The notes below the pieces were generated by a model that worked only from the letters and a program-made list of their open reading frames with translations, did no database searches and was not told the origin of the DNA. Positions 52,668 through 61,325 of a stretch of DNA of 64,000 nt are shown here, one piece after another. Source of the DNA: Paraliobacillus sp044383835 (GTDB lineage Bacteria > Bacillota > Bacilli > Bacillales > Amphibacillaceae); NCBI RefSeq assembly GCF_044383835.1, contig NZ_JBISEP010000004.1, forward strand, positions 1 through 64,000, in the 5' to 3' direction. Every line of letters starts with the position of its first letter. Position 1 is the stretch's first letter. The position numbers and the translations under genes were made by a program.

Positions 52668-53408
52668 TTAATCAAAATAACTAAACTTTTCCTCTATAAA
52701 AGGCTGTTTAGAGGAAACACTGACCGTTGTCTCTTCTGGTAAACGAAAAGCTGTTAGTTTATTTCCGAATACACACCCTGTATCAATGTTAATCGTTTTA
52801 TGCACGATACGAGGCTTTTTGACGGGGGTGTGACCATATACAATCCAATGGTCTCCATGATAATCTTGAGCCCAGTCTCGCCTTACCGGTCGTCCGTCCT
52901 CATGTGTCTCACCCGTAATGTCACCATAAAAAACAAAAGTGGATACTTTCTTATCTCGGCGACCAATTAGATCTTCTCGAATACCTGCATGCGCCACGAT
53001 TGCTTGATAATCTGGAAGCATTAAATATAATGGTGCATCTTCATATAATGCCATAAACTTATGCTTTATTTCATTTTGTTTAGACGTAGATAGACTCTTA
53101 TATTCTGCAACGGTTGTTTCTAGTCCGTGCTTTACTTTAACGTTATTTCCTCGTAAATATCGATACAGCTTGTTACAATGATTACCTGGTAGATATGTTG
53201 CAAGTTTTTTTTGTACGACCATTTCGTAAACTAGTTCAATCATTTTAAGGGAATATGGACCTCGATCAGTAATATCACCTAAAAATATAGATTTTCGTCC
53301 ATCTGGATGAATAGGAACAGTGGAGTCGATTGAATAGCCAAGTTCTTTAAATAAATCAAGTAATTCTTCATAACAGCCATGTACATCACCAATAATATCT
53401 ATACTCAT
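52668..53408 (-). CDS. prpE: PrpE (YjbP), symmetrical Ap4A hydrolase-like phosphatase
   Basis: The 246-residue PPP-superfamily metallophosphatase has the signature motifs GDVHGCYEEL (residues 7-16), GDITDRGP, LPGNHCNKL and the histidine in IVAHAGIRED. B. subtilis PrpE hydrolyses Ap4A and has protein tyrosine phosphatase activity. It lies convergent to the relQ operon, with rodA upstream on its strand. Confidence 0.9.
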   Translation of the reverse strand: MSIDIIGDVHGCYEELLDLFKELGYSIDSTVPIHPDGRKSIFLGDITDRGPYSLKMIELVYEMVVQKKLATYLPGNHCNKLYRYLRGNNVKVKHGLETTVAEYKSLSTSKQNEIKHKFMALYEDAPLYLMLPDYQAIVAHAGIREDLIGRRDKKVSTFVFYGDITGETHEDGRPVRRDWAQDYHGDHWIVYGHTPVKKPRIVHKTINIDTGCVFGNKLTAFRLPEETTVSVSSKQPFIEEKFSYFD

Positions 53409-53432
53409 ATAGAAACCTCCGCGTTGTTGAAA

Positions 53433-54596
53433 TTATGAATCAAACATATATACTTTGGTTCGATAATGAATATTTAATACAATTCCAATTGCAATTAAAT
53501 AGGTTAAGGTTGAACTACCACCATAGCCAATAAAAGGCAGAGGAAGACCAGTAATTGGGAGTAAATTAATGGACATTCCAATGTTTTGAAAGATTTGATA
53601 CGTAAACATTCCTACCATTCCAGTTACAAGATAACTACCAAATGGATCGTTACTTTGTAATCCAATATGAATTAAGCGGTATATTAGCAAGAAAAAAAGG
53701 ATCAATAAAGCACTGGAACCGATAAAACCAAATTGTTCGGCAATCGCTGAAAAAATAAAGTCTGTTTCTCTTTCAGGTATGTGGGATACTTCGAACTCCC
53801 CAATTCCTTTTCCTGAGAGTTGTCCAGAACCAATTGATCGCATGGCGCGAATTAATTGGTAAGAATCACCTTGTGTATTGTTAGAAGGGTCTAACCAAGC
53901 ATTAAACCTTCGCTCAACGTGTTCGAAACCGTAATCTTCTGCAAGTTGATCTATTTTTTCTGGGAATGTTACAAACAAAAATAACAATAAACCAAAAATA
54001 ATGGCTGCAGTTCCGATTAAAGAAAAAATAATCCGCCATTGAATCCCAGAGACAAGTATCATACATATGATAATGGCAGCTAATACTAATACCCCTCCTA
54101 AATCAGGTTGAAAGGCAATTAACCCCATTGGAGGAAGTGAAACAAAAGCTATTTTTGCCAATAACCATAGATCAGTTTTTGTGGTAACCATTTTAAATTT
54201 TTCTTTATGCATTACGATAAGATGAGCCAAAGCAATAATTAAGATTACTTTCATAAATTCTGCTGGTTGTAAGGAGACAGGACCAATTTTAAACCAACCC
54301 CATGCTCCCCCGGCTCTATGTGCTATTCCAGGAGGAAAATGAAAATGTAGCATTATTAGCATGAGCATTCCAAATCCATATAGAAACCACGCCACTTGGT
54401 GTAATCGATCATAGTCGAAAAACATAATGGTTACGATAGCAATACTACCAACAACATACCAAACTAATTGTTTAATATGGAAAGCCTCATTTATATATGC
54501 TTCTAACGTATATAAAGTAAACACACTAGTTATTCCTAACAAAATGACAATTGAAATTAACGTATAATCTATTTTAGGCGAAGTATTCTTTTCCAT
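53433..54596 (-). CDS. RodA/FtsW/SpoVE-family peptidoglycan glycosyltransferase
   Basis: The 387-residue SEDS membrane protein has about ten helices and the conserved GGAWGWFKIGPVSLQPAEFM, AFQPDLGGVLV and GSGQLSGKGIGEFE phrases. SEDS proteins polymerise lipid II with a class B PBP for elongation (RodA), division (FtsW) or sporulation (SpoVE). The terminal GGSSTLTYLIAIGIVLNIHY is RodA/FtsW-like; RodA seems most likely, but I cannot settle the choice. It lies between prpE and mgtE, not an ordinary rodA position. Confidence 0.82.
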   Translation of the reverse strand: MEKNTSPKIDYTLISIVILLGITSVFTLYTLEAYINEAFHIKQLVWYVVGSIAIVTIMFFDYDRLHQVAWFLYGFGMLMLIMLHFHFPPGIAHRAGGAWGWFKIGPVSLQPAEFMKVILIIALAHLIVMHKEKFKMVTTKTDLWLLAKIAFVSLPPMGLIAFQPDLGGVLVLAAIIICMILVSGIQWRIIFSLIGTAAIIFGLLLFLFVTFPEKIDQLAEDYGFEHVERRFNAWLDPSNNTQGDSYQLIRAMRSIGSGQLSGKGIGEFEVSHIPERETDFIFSAIAEQFGFIGSSALLILFFLLIYRLIHIGLQSNDPFGSYLVTGMVGMFTYQIFQNIGMSINLLPITGLPLPFIGYGGSSTLTYLIAIGIVLNIHYRTKVYMFDS

Positions 54597-54760
54597 CTTT
54601 GATCAAACTCTTTTCTTTTATAATAATAATTCAAACTCTATTGCTTAGTTTACCTTAAATTGATTTATTTTTTAAGTATTGTTTTTTATAATTAACTACT
54701 TGTATGATAAAAAAATGCAATAAACTTTCCGAATGTTATCTATTCGTTATATCTTTTTAA

Positions 54761-54789
54761 TTGACAAATTACCTGTGGGCGATTAATAT
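54761..54789 (+). promoter_or_regulatory. Sigma-A promoter of mgtE
   Basis: TTGACA (54761-54766), a 17-base spacer and TAATAT (54784-54789) lie 34 bases before the start. No magnesium riboswitch (M-box) is evident. Confidence 0.6.
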
Positions 54790-54822
54790 AGTACGGTCTA
54801 GGCGATGAAGGAGGGAGTTTTA

Positions 54823-56187
54823 ATGGAGCACTTAGAGAAGAAAGAAAGAGAGCAATTATGGAACAAAATTCAAGATGCGCTTGTTCATGAACAAATTGAT
54901 CAATTTCGTGCTGAATTTTTAGAAATACATCCATATGATCAAGCAAAGATATTCGAAGAACAAACAGAAGACATTCGTTTTCTGATCTATACCTATTTAT
55001 CGCCTAAAGAAGTTGCAGATGTAATGGAACATGTGGATGAAGAATTAACGGAACAATTTATTATTGAGATGAATCCAACGTTTGCTGCACAAACACTAGC
55101 AGAGATGGCTACGGATGACGCCGTTGATATATTAAATGAATTAGACAAGAACAAAGTCGCAAGCTTTTTAACTATGATGGAAAAGGATGCAGCAGAAGAA
55201 ATTAAAGCACTCCTTCATTATGAGGAAAAAACTGCGGGTAGTATTATGACAACAGAGTTTGTTGTCATAAATACAGAGCAAACAGTCAAGCAAGCGATGC
55301 GTCATTTAAGAAAAGAAGCGCCTGAAGCAGAAACGATTTACTATATTTATGTCGTCGATACAGATAAGCGTCTGGTTGGTGTAATCTCTTTACGTGACTT
55401 AATTATAGCAGAAGGTGATTGGTTAATTTCTGATGTAATGAGTGAACGAGTTGTGTCGGTTCCGGTCGGTGAAGATCAAGAAGATATAGCACAAATGATG
55501 CGTGACTACGATTTTCTAGCTTTACCAGTTGTGGATTTTCAAAATCATTTACTCGGGATTATAACAGTTGATGATATTATGGATGTTATGGATCAAGAAG
55601 CAAATGATGATTATTCCAAACTGGCAGGGGTTTCTGATATGGAGCGCTCTGGTGATAATGCATTTGTTTCAGCTCGAAAAAGATTACCGTGGCTTATTAT
55701 ACTTTTGTTCTTGGGCTTATTTACAGCAAGTATTATTGGAAGGTTTGAAGAGACTTTAGATAAGGTTGCAATTCTTGCTATATTTATACCTTTAATTGCA
55801 GGAATGGCAGGTAATACAGGGACACAAGCATTAGCTGTAGCGGTGCGCGGAATAGCTACAGGTGAAATTGAAAAACAAGGGAAATGGAAAATTATTACGC
55901 GAGAAGCAATGACTGGTTTAATTACCGGTGTCACTTGCGGTGTTGTTATCACTATCGTCGTGTATGTATGGCAAGGTTCGGTATTTCTTGGCATGTTAGT
56001 AGGTATATCTATTGCAGCAACACTGATTGTTGCAACAATTGCGGGTGCGTTAGTTCCCTTAGTAATGGATCGTTTTAATATTGATCCGGCTGTTGCATCA
56101 GGACCATTTATTACAACAATTAATGATATCATATCCGTTATGATTTATTTTGGTTTAGCAACAGCATTTATGAATTTACTATTATAA
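54823..56187 (+). CDS. mgtE: Magnesium transporter MgtE
   Basis: This gated Mg2+ channel has 454 residues: an N-terminal helical superhelix (ADVMEHVDEELTEQFIIEM), two CBS domains (EEKTAGSIMTTEFVVINTEQ; MSERVVSVPVGEDQEDIAQM), a plug region and five membrane helices ending PFITTINDIISVMIYFGLA. The selectivity phrase PLIAGMAGNTGTQALAVAVR is intact. GGAGGGAG supports the ATG at 54823; an earlier in-frame ATG at 54805 is rejected because it overlaps the ribosome site. Confidence 0.95.
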   Translation: MEHLEKKEREQLWNKIQDALVHEQIDQFRAEFLEIHPYDQAKIFEEQTEDIRFLIYTYLSPKEVADVMEHVDEELTEQFIIEMNPTFAAQTLAEMATDDAVDILNELDKNKVASFLTMMEKDAAEEIKALLHYEEKTAGSIMTTEFVVINTEQTVKQAMRHLRKEAPEAETIYYIYVVDTDKRLVGVISLRDLIIAEGDWLISDVMSERVVSVPVGEDQEDIAQMMRDYDFLALPVVDFQNHLLGIITVDDIMDVMDQEANDDYSKLAGVSDMERSGDNAFVSARKRLPWLIILLFLGLFTASIIGRFEETLDKVAILAIFIPLIAGMAGNTGTQALAVAVRGIATGEIEKQGKWKIITREAMTGLITGVTCGVVITIVVYVWQGSVFLGMLVGISIAATLIVATIAGALVPLVMDRFNIDPAVASGPFITTINDIISVMIYFGLATAFMNLLL

Positions 56188-56215
56188 TTAAGAAGAAAAG
56201 GGGAGGTTGACCGCA

Positions 56216-58066
56216 TTGGAGGCACATCCTGAATCAGTTAGTTCGCTTGTCATAGTAATTATCGCTGCTTTTTTAACACCGATTCTTATGCATCGGTTGC
56301 GTTTAAATGTAATTCCGGTCGTTGTTGCCGAAATTATTGTAGGGTTAATTATTGGACAGAGTGGATTTAACATTGTAGAAGAAAGTAATTGGTTAGAAAC
56401 ATTATCCACACTTGGTTTTATATTTTTAATGTTTTTGAGTGGACTTGAAATAGATTTTTCTTTATTTTCTAAGAAAAAGAAAAAACAAAATGATGTTAAC
56501 GAAACGAGCATGAATCCAGTTGTCGTTGCAACCATTGTATTTAGTGGTATTCTTTTATTGTCATATGGATTGTCATATCTATTTGTTGTTATTGGATTTA
56601 TTAATAATGTTTTCTTAATGACATTAATTATTTCAACAATTTCACTAGGTGTTGTTGTACCAACATTAAAGGAATCGCAAGCAATGAAAAGCCCAGTAGG
56701 CCAAACGATTCTATTGATTGCAGTTATTGCCGATTTAGTAACAATGATTCTATTAGCAGTTTTTGTCTCTATTTATGGAGATGGATCAGGAAACATGTGG
56801 TTGTTGCTTATTCTATTTGCTGTAGGAATTGTTTTATACTTCGTTGGGAGGCATTTCAAGAATCAGTCCTTTCTTGAAGCAATGTCTAAAGGGACGATTC
56901 AAATCGGAACTAGAGCTATATTTACGCTAATTATCTTTTTAGTGGCGTTATCTGAGTCTGTTGGAGCTGAAAATATTCTAGGTGCTTTCATTGCAGGGGC
57001 ACTGGTATCATTACTCGCACCAAATCAAGACTTAGTTCAAAAATTAGATAGTTTTGGCTATGGATTTTTAATACCTATCTTTTTTGTCATGATCGGTGTA
57101 GAGATCAATATTTGGACATTATTTAGTGATCCGATGGTATTAATCTTAATCCCATTATTATTAATTGCCTTATTACTTTCAAAACTAATACCAGTTCTTG
57201 TTTTGAAGAAATGGTATGATACTCGTACGGTTGTTGCGGCAGGCATGATTTTAACTTCCACATTATCGTTGGTCATTGCTGCTGCTGCAATTGGTGAAAG
57301 AATCGGAGTAATTGATAGTCAAATGGAAAGTGCACTAATACTTGTTGCCGTGTTAACCTGTATTATTACACCCCCTATTTTCAAAAAATTATATGTACCT
57401 GAAGAAGAAGTGATCCCTAAACAAATTGTAACGTTTATTGGATCTAACCAAGCTACACTACCTGTTGTTCGTGAAATGGACCAAGATTTATTTGAATCAC
57501 ATTTATACCATACTCGTATAGATAAAATAGATGAGAAAATTAATAAATCTGTATTTGATATTAGAGAAGTAGAGTCATATGATATTGATGAATTACAGCA
57601 ATTGGGTGTATTTGATTCTGATATTCTTGTTGTTTCAACTGGTAATGAAGAGGTTAACAAAGACATCGCTTGTTTTGCAAAGCGTAATGATGTAGCGCGT
57701 GTCATTGCTAGAGCAGAAATTTCTCACATTGATAAGCAATTAAAAGAGAATGGTGTGGAAGTGTTTTCATTCTTATTATCAACAAAGACGTTGTTAAAAG
57801 CGATGATCGAAGCACCGAATGTAGTAGATATTTTAACGAGTCAAGAAAGTGCGTTATATGAGATTCAGATGAATAACTCGGTTTATGATGGAGTTATACT
57901 TCGTGGTTTCCCATTTACTGGTGATGTAATTATTGTTCGTATTTTTAGAGATAATGACTCGATTGTCCCACATGGAGATACACAGTTACGCTTAGGCGAT
58001 CATTTGGTTGTTACTGGATCAACCGAATATGTAGAAGAATTACAAGATTTATTAGAATTTAGCTAA
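56216..58066 (+). CDS. yjbQ: CPA2-type Na+/K+:H+ antiporter with RCK domain (YjbQ)
   Basis: The protein of about 616 residues has an N-terminal transporter of roughly 12 helices (residues 5-395, with LRLNVIPVVVAEIIVGLIIG and FLMFLSGLEIDFS), then RCK_N (QIVTFIGSNQATLPVVREMD) and RCK_C (VYDGVILRGFPFTGDVIIVR) regulatory domains. It should exchange K+ or Na+ for protons across the membrane under nucleotide or ion control. GGGAGG is spaced for a TTG at 56216; B. subtilis YjbQ has a similar start. Confidence 0.9.
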   Translation: MEAHPESVSSLVIVIIAAFLTPILMHRLRLNVIPVVVAEIIVGLIIGQSGFNIVEESNWLETLSTLGFIFLMFLSGLEIDFSLFSKKKKKQNDVNETSMNPVVVATIVFSGILLLSYGLSYLFVVIGFINNVFLMTLIISTISLGVVVPTLKESQAMKSPVGQTILLIAVIADLVTMILLAVFVSIYGDGSGNMWLLLILFAVGIVLYFVGRHFKNQSFLEAMSKGTIQIGTRAIFTLIIFLVALSESVGAENILGAFIAGALVSLLAPNQDLVQKLDSFGYGFLIPIFFVMIGVEINIWTLFSDPMVLILIPLLLIALLLSKLIPVLVLKKWYDTRTVVAAGMILTSTLSLVIAAAAIGERIGVIDSQMESALILVAVLTCIITPPIFKKLYVPEEEVIPKQIVTFIGSNQATLPVVREMDQDLFESHLYHTRIDKIDEKINKSVFDIREVESYDIDELQQLGVFDSDILVVSTGNEEVNKDIACFAKRNDVARVIARAEISHIDKQLKENGVEVFSFLLSTKTLLKAMIEAPNVVDILTSQESALYEIQMNNSVYDGVILRGFPFTGDVIIVRIFRDNDSIVPHGDTQLRLGDHLVVTGSTEYVEELQDLLEFS

Positions 58067-58069
58067 CTC

Positions 58070-58129
58070 AAAAAATACCCTGTAGAGAGAGCACTTGTTT
58101 TAAGTGTCTATTCTATAAGGTATTTTTTT
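58070..58129 (+). terminator. Terminator of yjbQ
   Basis: AAAAAATACC pairs with GGTATTTTTTT around an inner CACTT/AAGTG stem. Confidence 0.75.
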
Positions 58130-58167
58130 AATGAAGATGTGTCTTTATATTTTTTAGGTGTTAATAA

Positions 58168-58196
58168 TTGAGTTTTTGATTTGATTCATATAAAAT
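58168..58196 (+). promoter_or_regulatory. Sigma-A promoter of fabI
   Basis: TTGAGT, a 17-base spacer and TAAAAT lie immediately upstream of the FapR box. Confidence 0.6.
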
Positions 58197-58211
58197 AGGA
58201 TCAGGTACTAA
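58195..58211 (-). promoter_or_regulatory. FapR operator upstream of fabI
   Basis: Read on the minus strand, TTAGTACCTGATCCTAT matches the FapR 17-mer in its left half and partly in the right. It overlaps the end of the -10 sequence. Confidence 0.7.
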
Positions 58212-58244
58212 TAACAACCTATGGTGCTAATAGGAGGATAATAG

Positions 58245-59024
58245 ATGAATTTTTCATTAAAAGAGCGTACATATGTTATTATGGGGGTTGCCAATAAGCG
58301 GAGTATTGCATGGGGAATTGCTCGTTCATTACATCAAGCTGGTGCCCGATTAATTTTCACTTATGCCAATGAACGATTTAAGAAACCAGTGGAAGACTTA
58401 GTTGCTACACTTGAAGGACAAGAAGCATTATTTTATGAGTGTGATGTAACAAATGATGAAGCAGTAACACAAACATTTGATGAAATAAAACAGGATGTAG
58501 GAACGATACACGGGCTAGCACATTGCATTGCTTTTGCCCAAAAAGAAGATTTGAAAGGCGAATTTGTTGAAACAAGCCGTGATGGATATTTACTTGCGCA
58601 CAATATTAGTGCTTACTCATTAGTTGCTGTTTCTCGTGCGGCACAACCATTGATGACAGACGGTGGCGGTATTGTGACACTGACTTATCTTGGTGGTGAG
58701 CGTGTAGTACAGAACTACAACGTGATGGGAGTAGCTAAAGCGAGTCTTGATGCAAGTATGAAGTATTTGGCAAATGACCTTGGAAAGTATGGGGTGCGTG
58801 TGAATGCGATCTCTGCCGGACCAATTCGTACGTTATCAGCTAAAGGTATTGGGGACTTTAACACTGTGTTGAAAGATATTGAAGAGAAGGCACCATTAAG
58901 ACGCACAGTAACACAGGAAGAAGTGGGAGACACTGCTTATTATCTTCTAAGTGACTTATCACGCGGAGTGACGGGTGAGATTATTCATGTTGATTCGGGA
59001 TATAATATTTTAGGTTTATCATAA
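58245..59024 (+). CDS. fabI: Enoyl-ACP reductase FabI
   Basis: FabI completes each fatty-acid elongation cycle by reducing enoyl-ACP, and is the triclosan target. The 259-residue SDR protein has the FabI opening YVIMGVANKRSIAWGIARSL, the active-site pair Tyr and Lys in QNYNVMGVAKASLD, and RVNAISAGPIRTLSAKGIG. TAGGAGGATA precedes the ATG. A FapR box in the promoter links it to fabH-fabF. Confidence 0.96.
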   Translation: MNFSLKERTYVIMGVANKRSIAWGIARSLHQAGARLIFTYANERFKKPVEDLVATLEGQEALFYECDVTNDEAVTQTFDEIKQDVGTIHGLAHCIAFAQKEDLKGEFVETSRDGYLLAHNISAYSLVAVSRAAQPLMTDGGGIVTLTYLGGERVVQNYNVMGVAKASLDASMKYLANDLGKYGVRVNAISAGPIRTLSAKGIGDFNTVLKDIEEKAPLRRTVTQEEVGDTAYYLLSDLSRGVTGEIIHVDSGYNILGLS

Positions 59025-59032
59025 AGAAGCGC

Positions 59033-59067
59033 AAAGCTTAGCAAGGACGTTGTTGCTAAGCTTTTTT
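59033..59067 (+). terminator. Terminator of fabI
   Basis: AAAGCTTAGCAA pairs with TTGCTAAGCTTT and runs into TTTT. Confidence 0.85.
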
Positions 59068-59084
59068 GCATGCAATTATTGGGC

Positions 59085-59112
59085 ACACAAATAACTTCAC
59101 ATTCATATAGTA
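59085..59112 (+). promoter_or_regulatory. Sigma-K-like promoter of cotO
   Basis: AC (59085-59086), a 17-base spacer and CATATAGTA (59104-59112) fit the sigma-K pattern. Confidence 0.6.
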
Positions 59113-59146
59113 ACGTGGAGAATGTTTTTTGAGGAGGAAACAAACT

Positions 59147-59737
59147 GTGTCAAGGAAAAAAAGAAATGCTCGAAGACGACCAATGTTATATATCGATCAA
59201 CCTGATTTAGAAGCACCTACCCCAAATATGCAAGAGGATTATCATTCACCTAAACACCAAAAAATATCTGCAACCAACACTTCGCAATCAATTAAACGTC
59301 CAAAATCTAGAAAAAAAACAAAAATGAATGAAATGACGGAGGTGGATAAGTTAGACATTGATGATAATGATACAAAAGAAACTGAGAATATAGAAAATGA
59401 CTTGACTGAGGAACCAAAAGAAAAAGATGAAGTAAATAAAGAAGCTGATGAAGAGGAAAATGAGAAAAACGAAGAAATTGAAGTAAGGACAGCGAGTCAA
59501 TTACAAGATAAGGTTCCTTTTACCGAAATGTCACTTATTGAACAAGTGGATTATTTAGCTGCTTCACCAGGATTTATGCCAAAATTAAAATGTGAAGTTA
59601 TTACAGAGAATGAGCGTTTAAAAGGCATTATTAGAGAGAGAAAAGAAGAGACAGTATATGTAGAAACGTTTAAAAGGCCAAGATACCATCAAGTTTTGTT
59701 AGGTGATATTACATCTATACGTTTATTAGGGTTTTAA
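59147..59737 (+). CDS. cotO: Spore coat morphogenetic protein CotO
   Basis: CotO helps assemble the outer coat around the spore. The 196-residue protein has the CotO opening with MLYIDQPDLEAPTPNMQEDY, a long charged, lysine- and glutamate-rich middle, and the CotO-type end VDYLAASPGFMPKLKCEVIT and GDITSIRLLGF. The GTG at 59147 is preferred: AGGAGG lies 10 bases upstream and the TTG at 59129 overlaps it. It follows fabI as yjbX does in B. subtilis. Confidence 0.85.
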   Translation: MSRKKRNARRRPMLYIDQPDLEAPTPNMQEDYHSPKHQKISATNTSQSIKRPKSRKKTKMNEMTEVDKLDIDDNDTKETENIENDLTEEPKEKDEVNKEADEEENEKNEEIEVRTASQLQDKVPFTEMSLIEQVDYLAASPGFMPKLKCEVITENERLKGIIRERKEETVYVETFKRPRYHQVLLGDITSIRLLGF

Positions 59738-59756
59738 AAGCTTATTAAAAAGAGAA

Positions 59757-59785
59757 AAGGTCTGGTATATATAACACCAGACCTT
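59757..59785 (-). terminator. Terminator of cotZ
   Basis: AAGGTCTGGT pairs with ACCAGACCTT around a 9-base loop. On the minus strand TTCTCTTTTT follows. Confidence 0.75.
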
Positions 59786-59795
59786 GGATCGATAT

Positions 59796-60263
59796 TTAAA
59801 ATGCGCTAATTGCTGGAAGGCAAGTAATGTGACAGAAACATTTTAAATCAACAGTAATACATACACCTGTTACTTCTAGGTCACTAGTGTTTTGATCAAC
59901 TGGTGAACGAGGGTCTTTTTTATGATGATCTTTTTTATGGTCGTCTTCTTCAAGAAGCAATTCTAATACAGCGCAGTTATCTTTGTCTACGCTTTTCACT
60001 CGGAAATAAAAGCTAGCAAAAGCATCCCCTAGATCATCTGCTGGTACGCCATAGCCTTTAAAAGGTTTACAAGTACCTTTACAGTATAGAATTACTGGTA
60101 CAGTATCTAAACCATTGGAAGGACTTGTGTCACCTAATAAGTCTGCAATAGATTGCTCACAGCTTGTAGCGCAATCATTGAGTAGATCAGATTGCGCATC
60201 AGCAATTTCACGAAGAATGTCTGACACACAATTCCCTGAATCGTATTTACCTCCACATGTCAT
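59796..60263 (-). CDS. cotZ: Cysteine-rich spore coat/exosporium protein CotZ (CotY/ExsY family)
   Basis: The 155-residue protein has the CotY/CotZ/ExsY architecture: GGKYDSGNCVSDILREIADA at the start, QSDLLNDCATSCEQSIADLL, LYCKGTCKPFKGYG, and a Cys-rich end VDLKCFCHITCLPAISAF. About eleven cysteines allow disulfide crosslinking in the outermost spore layer. A His-Lys-Asp-rich insert (DDHKKDHHKKD) precedes the last part. A sigma-K-like promoter lies upstream. It is convergent with cotO. Confidence 0.92.
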   Translation of the reverse strand: MTCGGKYDSGNCVSDILREIADAQSDLLNDCATSCEQSIADLLGDTSPSNGLDTVPVILYCKGTCKPFKGYGVPADDLGDAFASFYFRVKSVDKDNCAVLELLLEEDDHKKDHHKKDPRSPVDQNTSDLEVTGVCITVDLKCFCHITCLPAISAF

Positions 60264-60309
60264 AATGATGAACTCCTTTCGATAAAATTAATGACTGATT
60301 CGTCACTTA

Positions 60310-60336
60310 TAGCTTATGTACAGTTACATGGTTTGT
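60310..60336 (-). promoter_or_regulatory. Sigma-K promoter of cotZ
   Basis: On the minus strand AC (60335-60336), a 16-base spacer and CATAAGCTA (60310-60318) match AC-N16-CATAnnnTA. Confidence 0.7.
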
Positions 60337-60399
60337 GTAGGCGTTCATCTGCTACAAAGCTAAAATAAGTTATTTTAGCTAAACGGGCTAATGTCACAA

Positions 60400-60426
60400 A
60401 CAAATTGATTCTAGTTACATAGACTA
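60400..60426 (+). promoter_or_regulatory. Sigma-K promoter of the 60465 gene
   Basis: AC (60400-60401), a 16-base spacer and CATAGACTA (60418-60426) match AC-N16-CATAnnnTA and lie 38 bases before the gene. Confidence 0.7.
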
Positions 60427-60464
60427 ATAGCGACTAAGTTTTAAATGAAAAGGAGTGAATTATC

Positions 60465-60704
60465 GTGTCCGAATCAAAAAAAGTGATTCATGTGAAGGAC
60501 TTAATTATAAAAGCGGACAATGTACATTTTGAACCGACTCAATCTTCAGAACGTCCACGTCCATTTGATGCCTTCTTCGGAGTTAGAAGACCAGCAACGG
60601 AGCATGCTGAATCAGAAGAGAAGTTAGAAGTAGAAGAAGTGGAAGACGAAACGGATGAGGAAGAGAAACCGAAATCAGAGCGACGTCCATTTTCTTGGCT
60701 ATAA
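60465..60704 (+). CDS. Acidic small protein, probably spore-coat-associated
   Basis: The GTG-started 79-residue protein begins MSESKKVIHVKDLIIKADNV, has HFEPTQSSERPRPFDAFFGV, and then a long acidic stretch EEKLEVEEVEDETDEEEKP and a basic end SERRPFSWL. No family is recognised. A good sigma-K-like promoter and its position beside cotZ suggest a mother-cell sporulation protein. AAGGAGTG precedes the start. It ends before a strong terminator. Confidence 0.65.
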   Translation: MSESKKVIHVKDLIIKADNVHFEPTQSSERPRPFDAFFGVRRPATEHAESEEKLEVEEVEDETDEEEKPKSERRPFSWL

Positions 60705-60710
60705 TCGAGT

Positions 60711-60747
60711 AGAGATAGTACCGCAAATGTGCTATCTCTTTTTTTAT
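60711..60747 (+). terminator. Terminator of the 60465 gene
   Basis: AGAGATAG pairs with CTATCTCT and runs into TTTTTTT. Confidence 0.85.
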
Positions 60748-60773
60748 ATTGCTTTAGGGGGGAAGAATAAGTC

Positions 60774-60947
60774 ATGAATAGGATACGTTTGTTAAATAAC
60801 GTAGCCATTGTAGCGAAACATTTAGAAAAAAACGAGAAATATTTTCGCTATCCAGAAAAAAAAGTGTTACCAATGATTAAAGAAACAGAGAGTCAAATAC
60901 GCTCTTTAGAAAAAGAAATGAATTCGTGGCAACGATATTTTTCGTAA
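60774..60947 (+). CDS. 57-residue charged protein of unknown function
   Basis: An ATG behind GGGGGGAAG opens MNRIRLLNNVAIVAKHLEKN, with EKKVLPMIKETESQIRSLEK forming a heptad-like coiled coil, and ends WQRYFS. No family is recognised. The strong ribosome site and position between two other small genes argue it is expressed. It is preceded by a terminator, so it should have its own promoter; none was identified. Confidence 0.55.
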   Translation: MNRIRLLNNVAIVAKHLEKNEKYFRYPEKKVLPMIKETESQIRSLEKEMNSWQRYFS

Positions 60948-61003
60948 AAGAGGCATGTTTTTTGAAAAATTGGGTATATAAGTAGTAAAAGGAGGGATGG
61001 TTT

Positions 61004-61288
61004 ATGGGTTATGTGCTTCCAGTAACCAACTATCAATATTATAATTATCATACACGAGTAACATTACCTGAACGTGATCCATATCCGATTGAACAATTAT
61101 ATCCAATCCAATTAGATATGGCTTATCAAAAAGAAACAGAAAATGAAAAGATAGATATATCTGAACTAAGTAACTATCACAAAAAAAACAGCCTGGGTAA
61201 AACACCAACTTCACACAATGTGAAAGTAACGGAAGGTATATATACAAATCTAACCGGTACCGGAAGATATTTTAATAAAGTAGTATAA
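61004..61288 (+). CDS. 94-residue Tyr-rich protein of unknown function
   Basis: The ATG at 61004 follows AAAGGAGGG and gives MGYVLPVTNYQYYNYHTRVT, PERDPYPIEQLYPIQLDMAY, then a charged C-terminal half ending GTGRYFNKVV. It is Tyr- and Pro-rich with no membrane segment, which suits a coat or surface protein, but I recognise no family. It lies 57 bases after the 57-residue gene and may be cotranscribed with it. Confidence 0.6.
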   Translation: MGYVLPVTNYQYYNYHTRVTLPERDPYPIEQLYPIQLDMAYQKETENEKIDISELSNYHKKNSLGKTPTSHNVKVTEGIYTNLTGTGRYFNKVV

Positions 61289-61290
61289 AA

Positions 61291-61325
61291 AGAGAACTTA
61301 CATCTTTTGAATAAGTAAGTTCTCT
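61291..61325. terminator. Terminator between the 61004 gene and the DUF421 gene
   Basis: AGAGAACTTAC pairs with GTAAGTTCTCT around a 13-base loop. It overlaps the DUF421 stop. Confidence 0.7.

Noticed and set aside
54640..54822. Magnesium riboswitch (M-box) before mgtE
   Set aside because: No conserved M-box sequence or stem set is visible and the leader after the predicted promoter is too short.
55611..56132. 173-residue minus-strand open frame inside mgtE
   Set aside because: It is antisense to a conserved gene, has no ribosome site and shows no domain.
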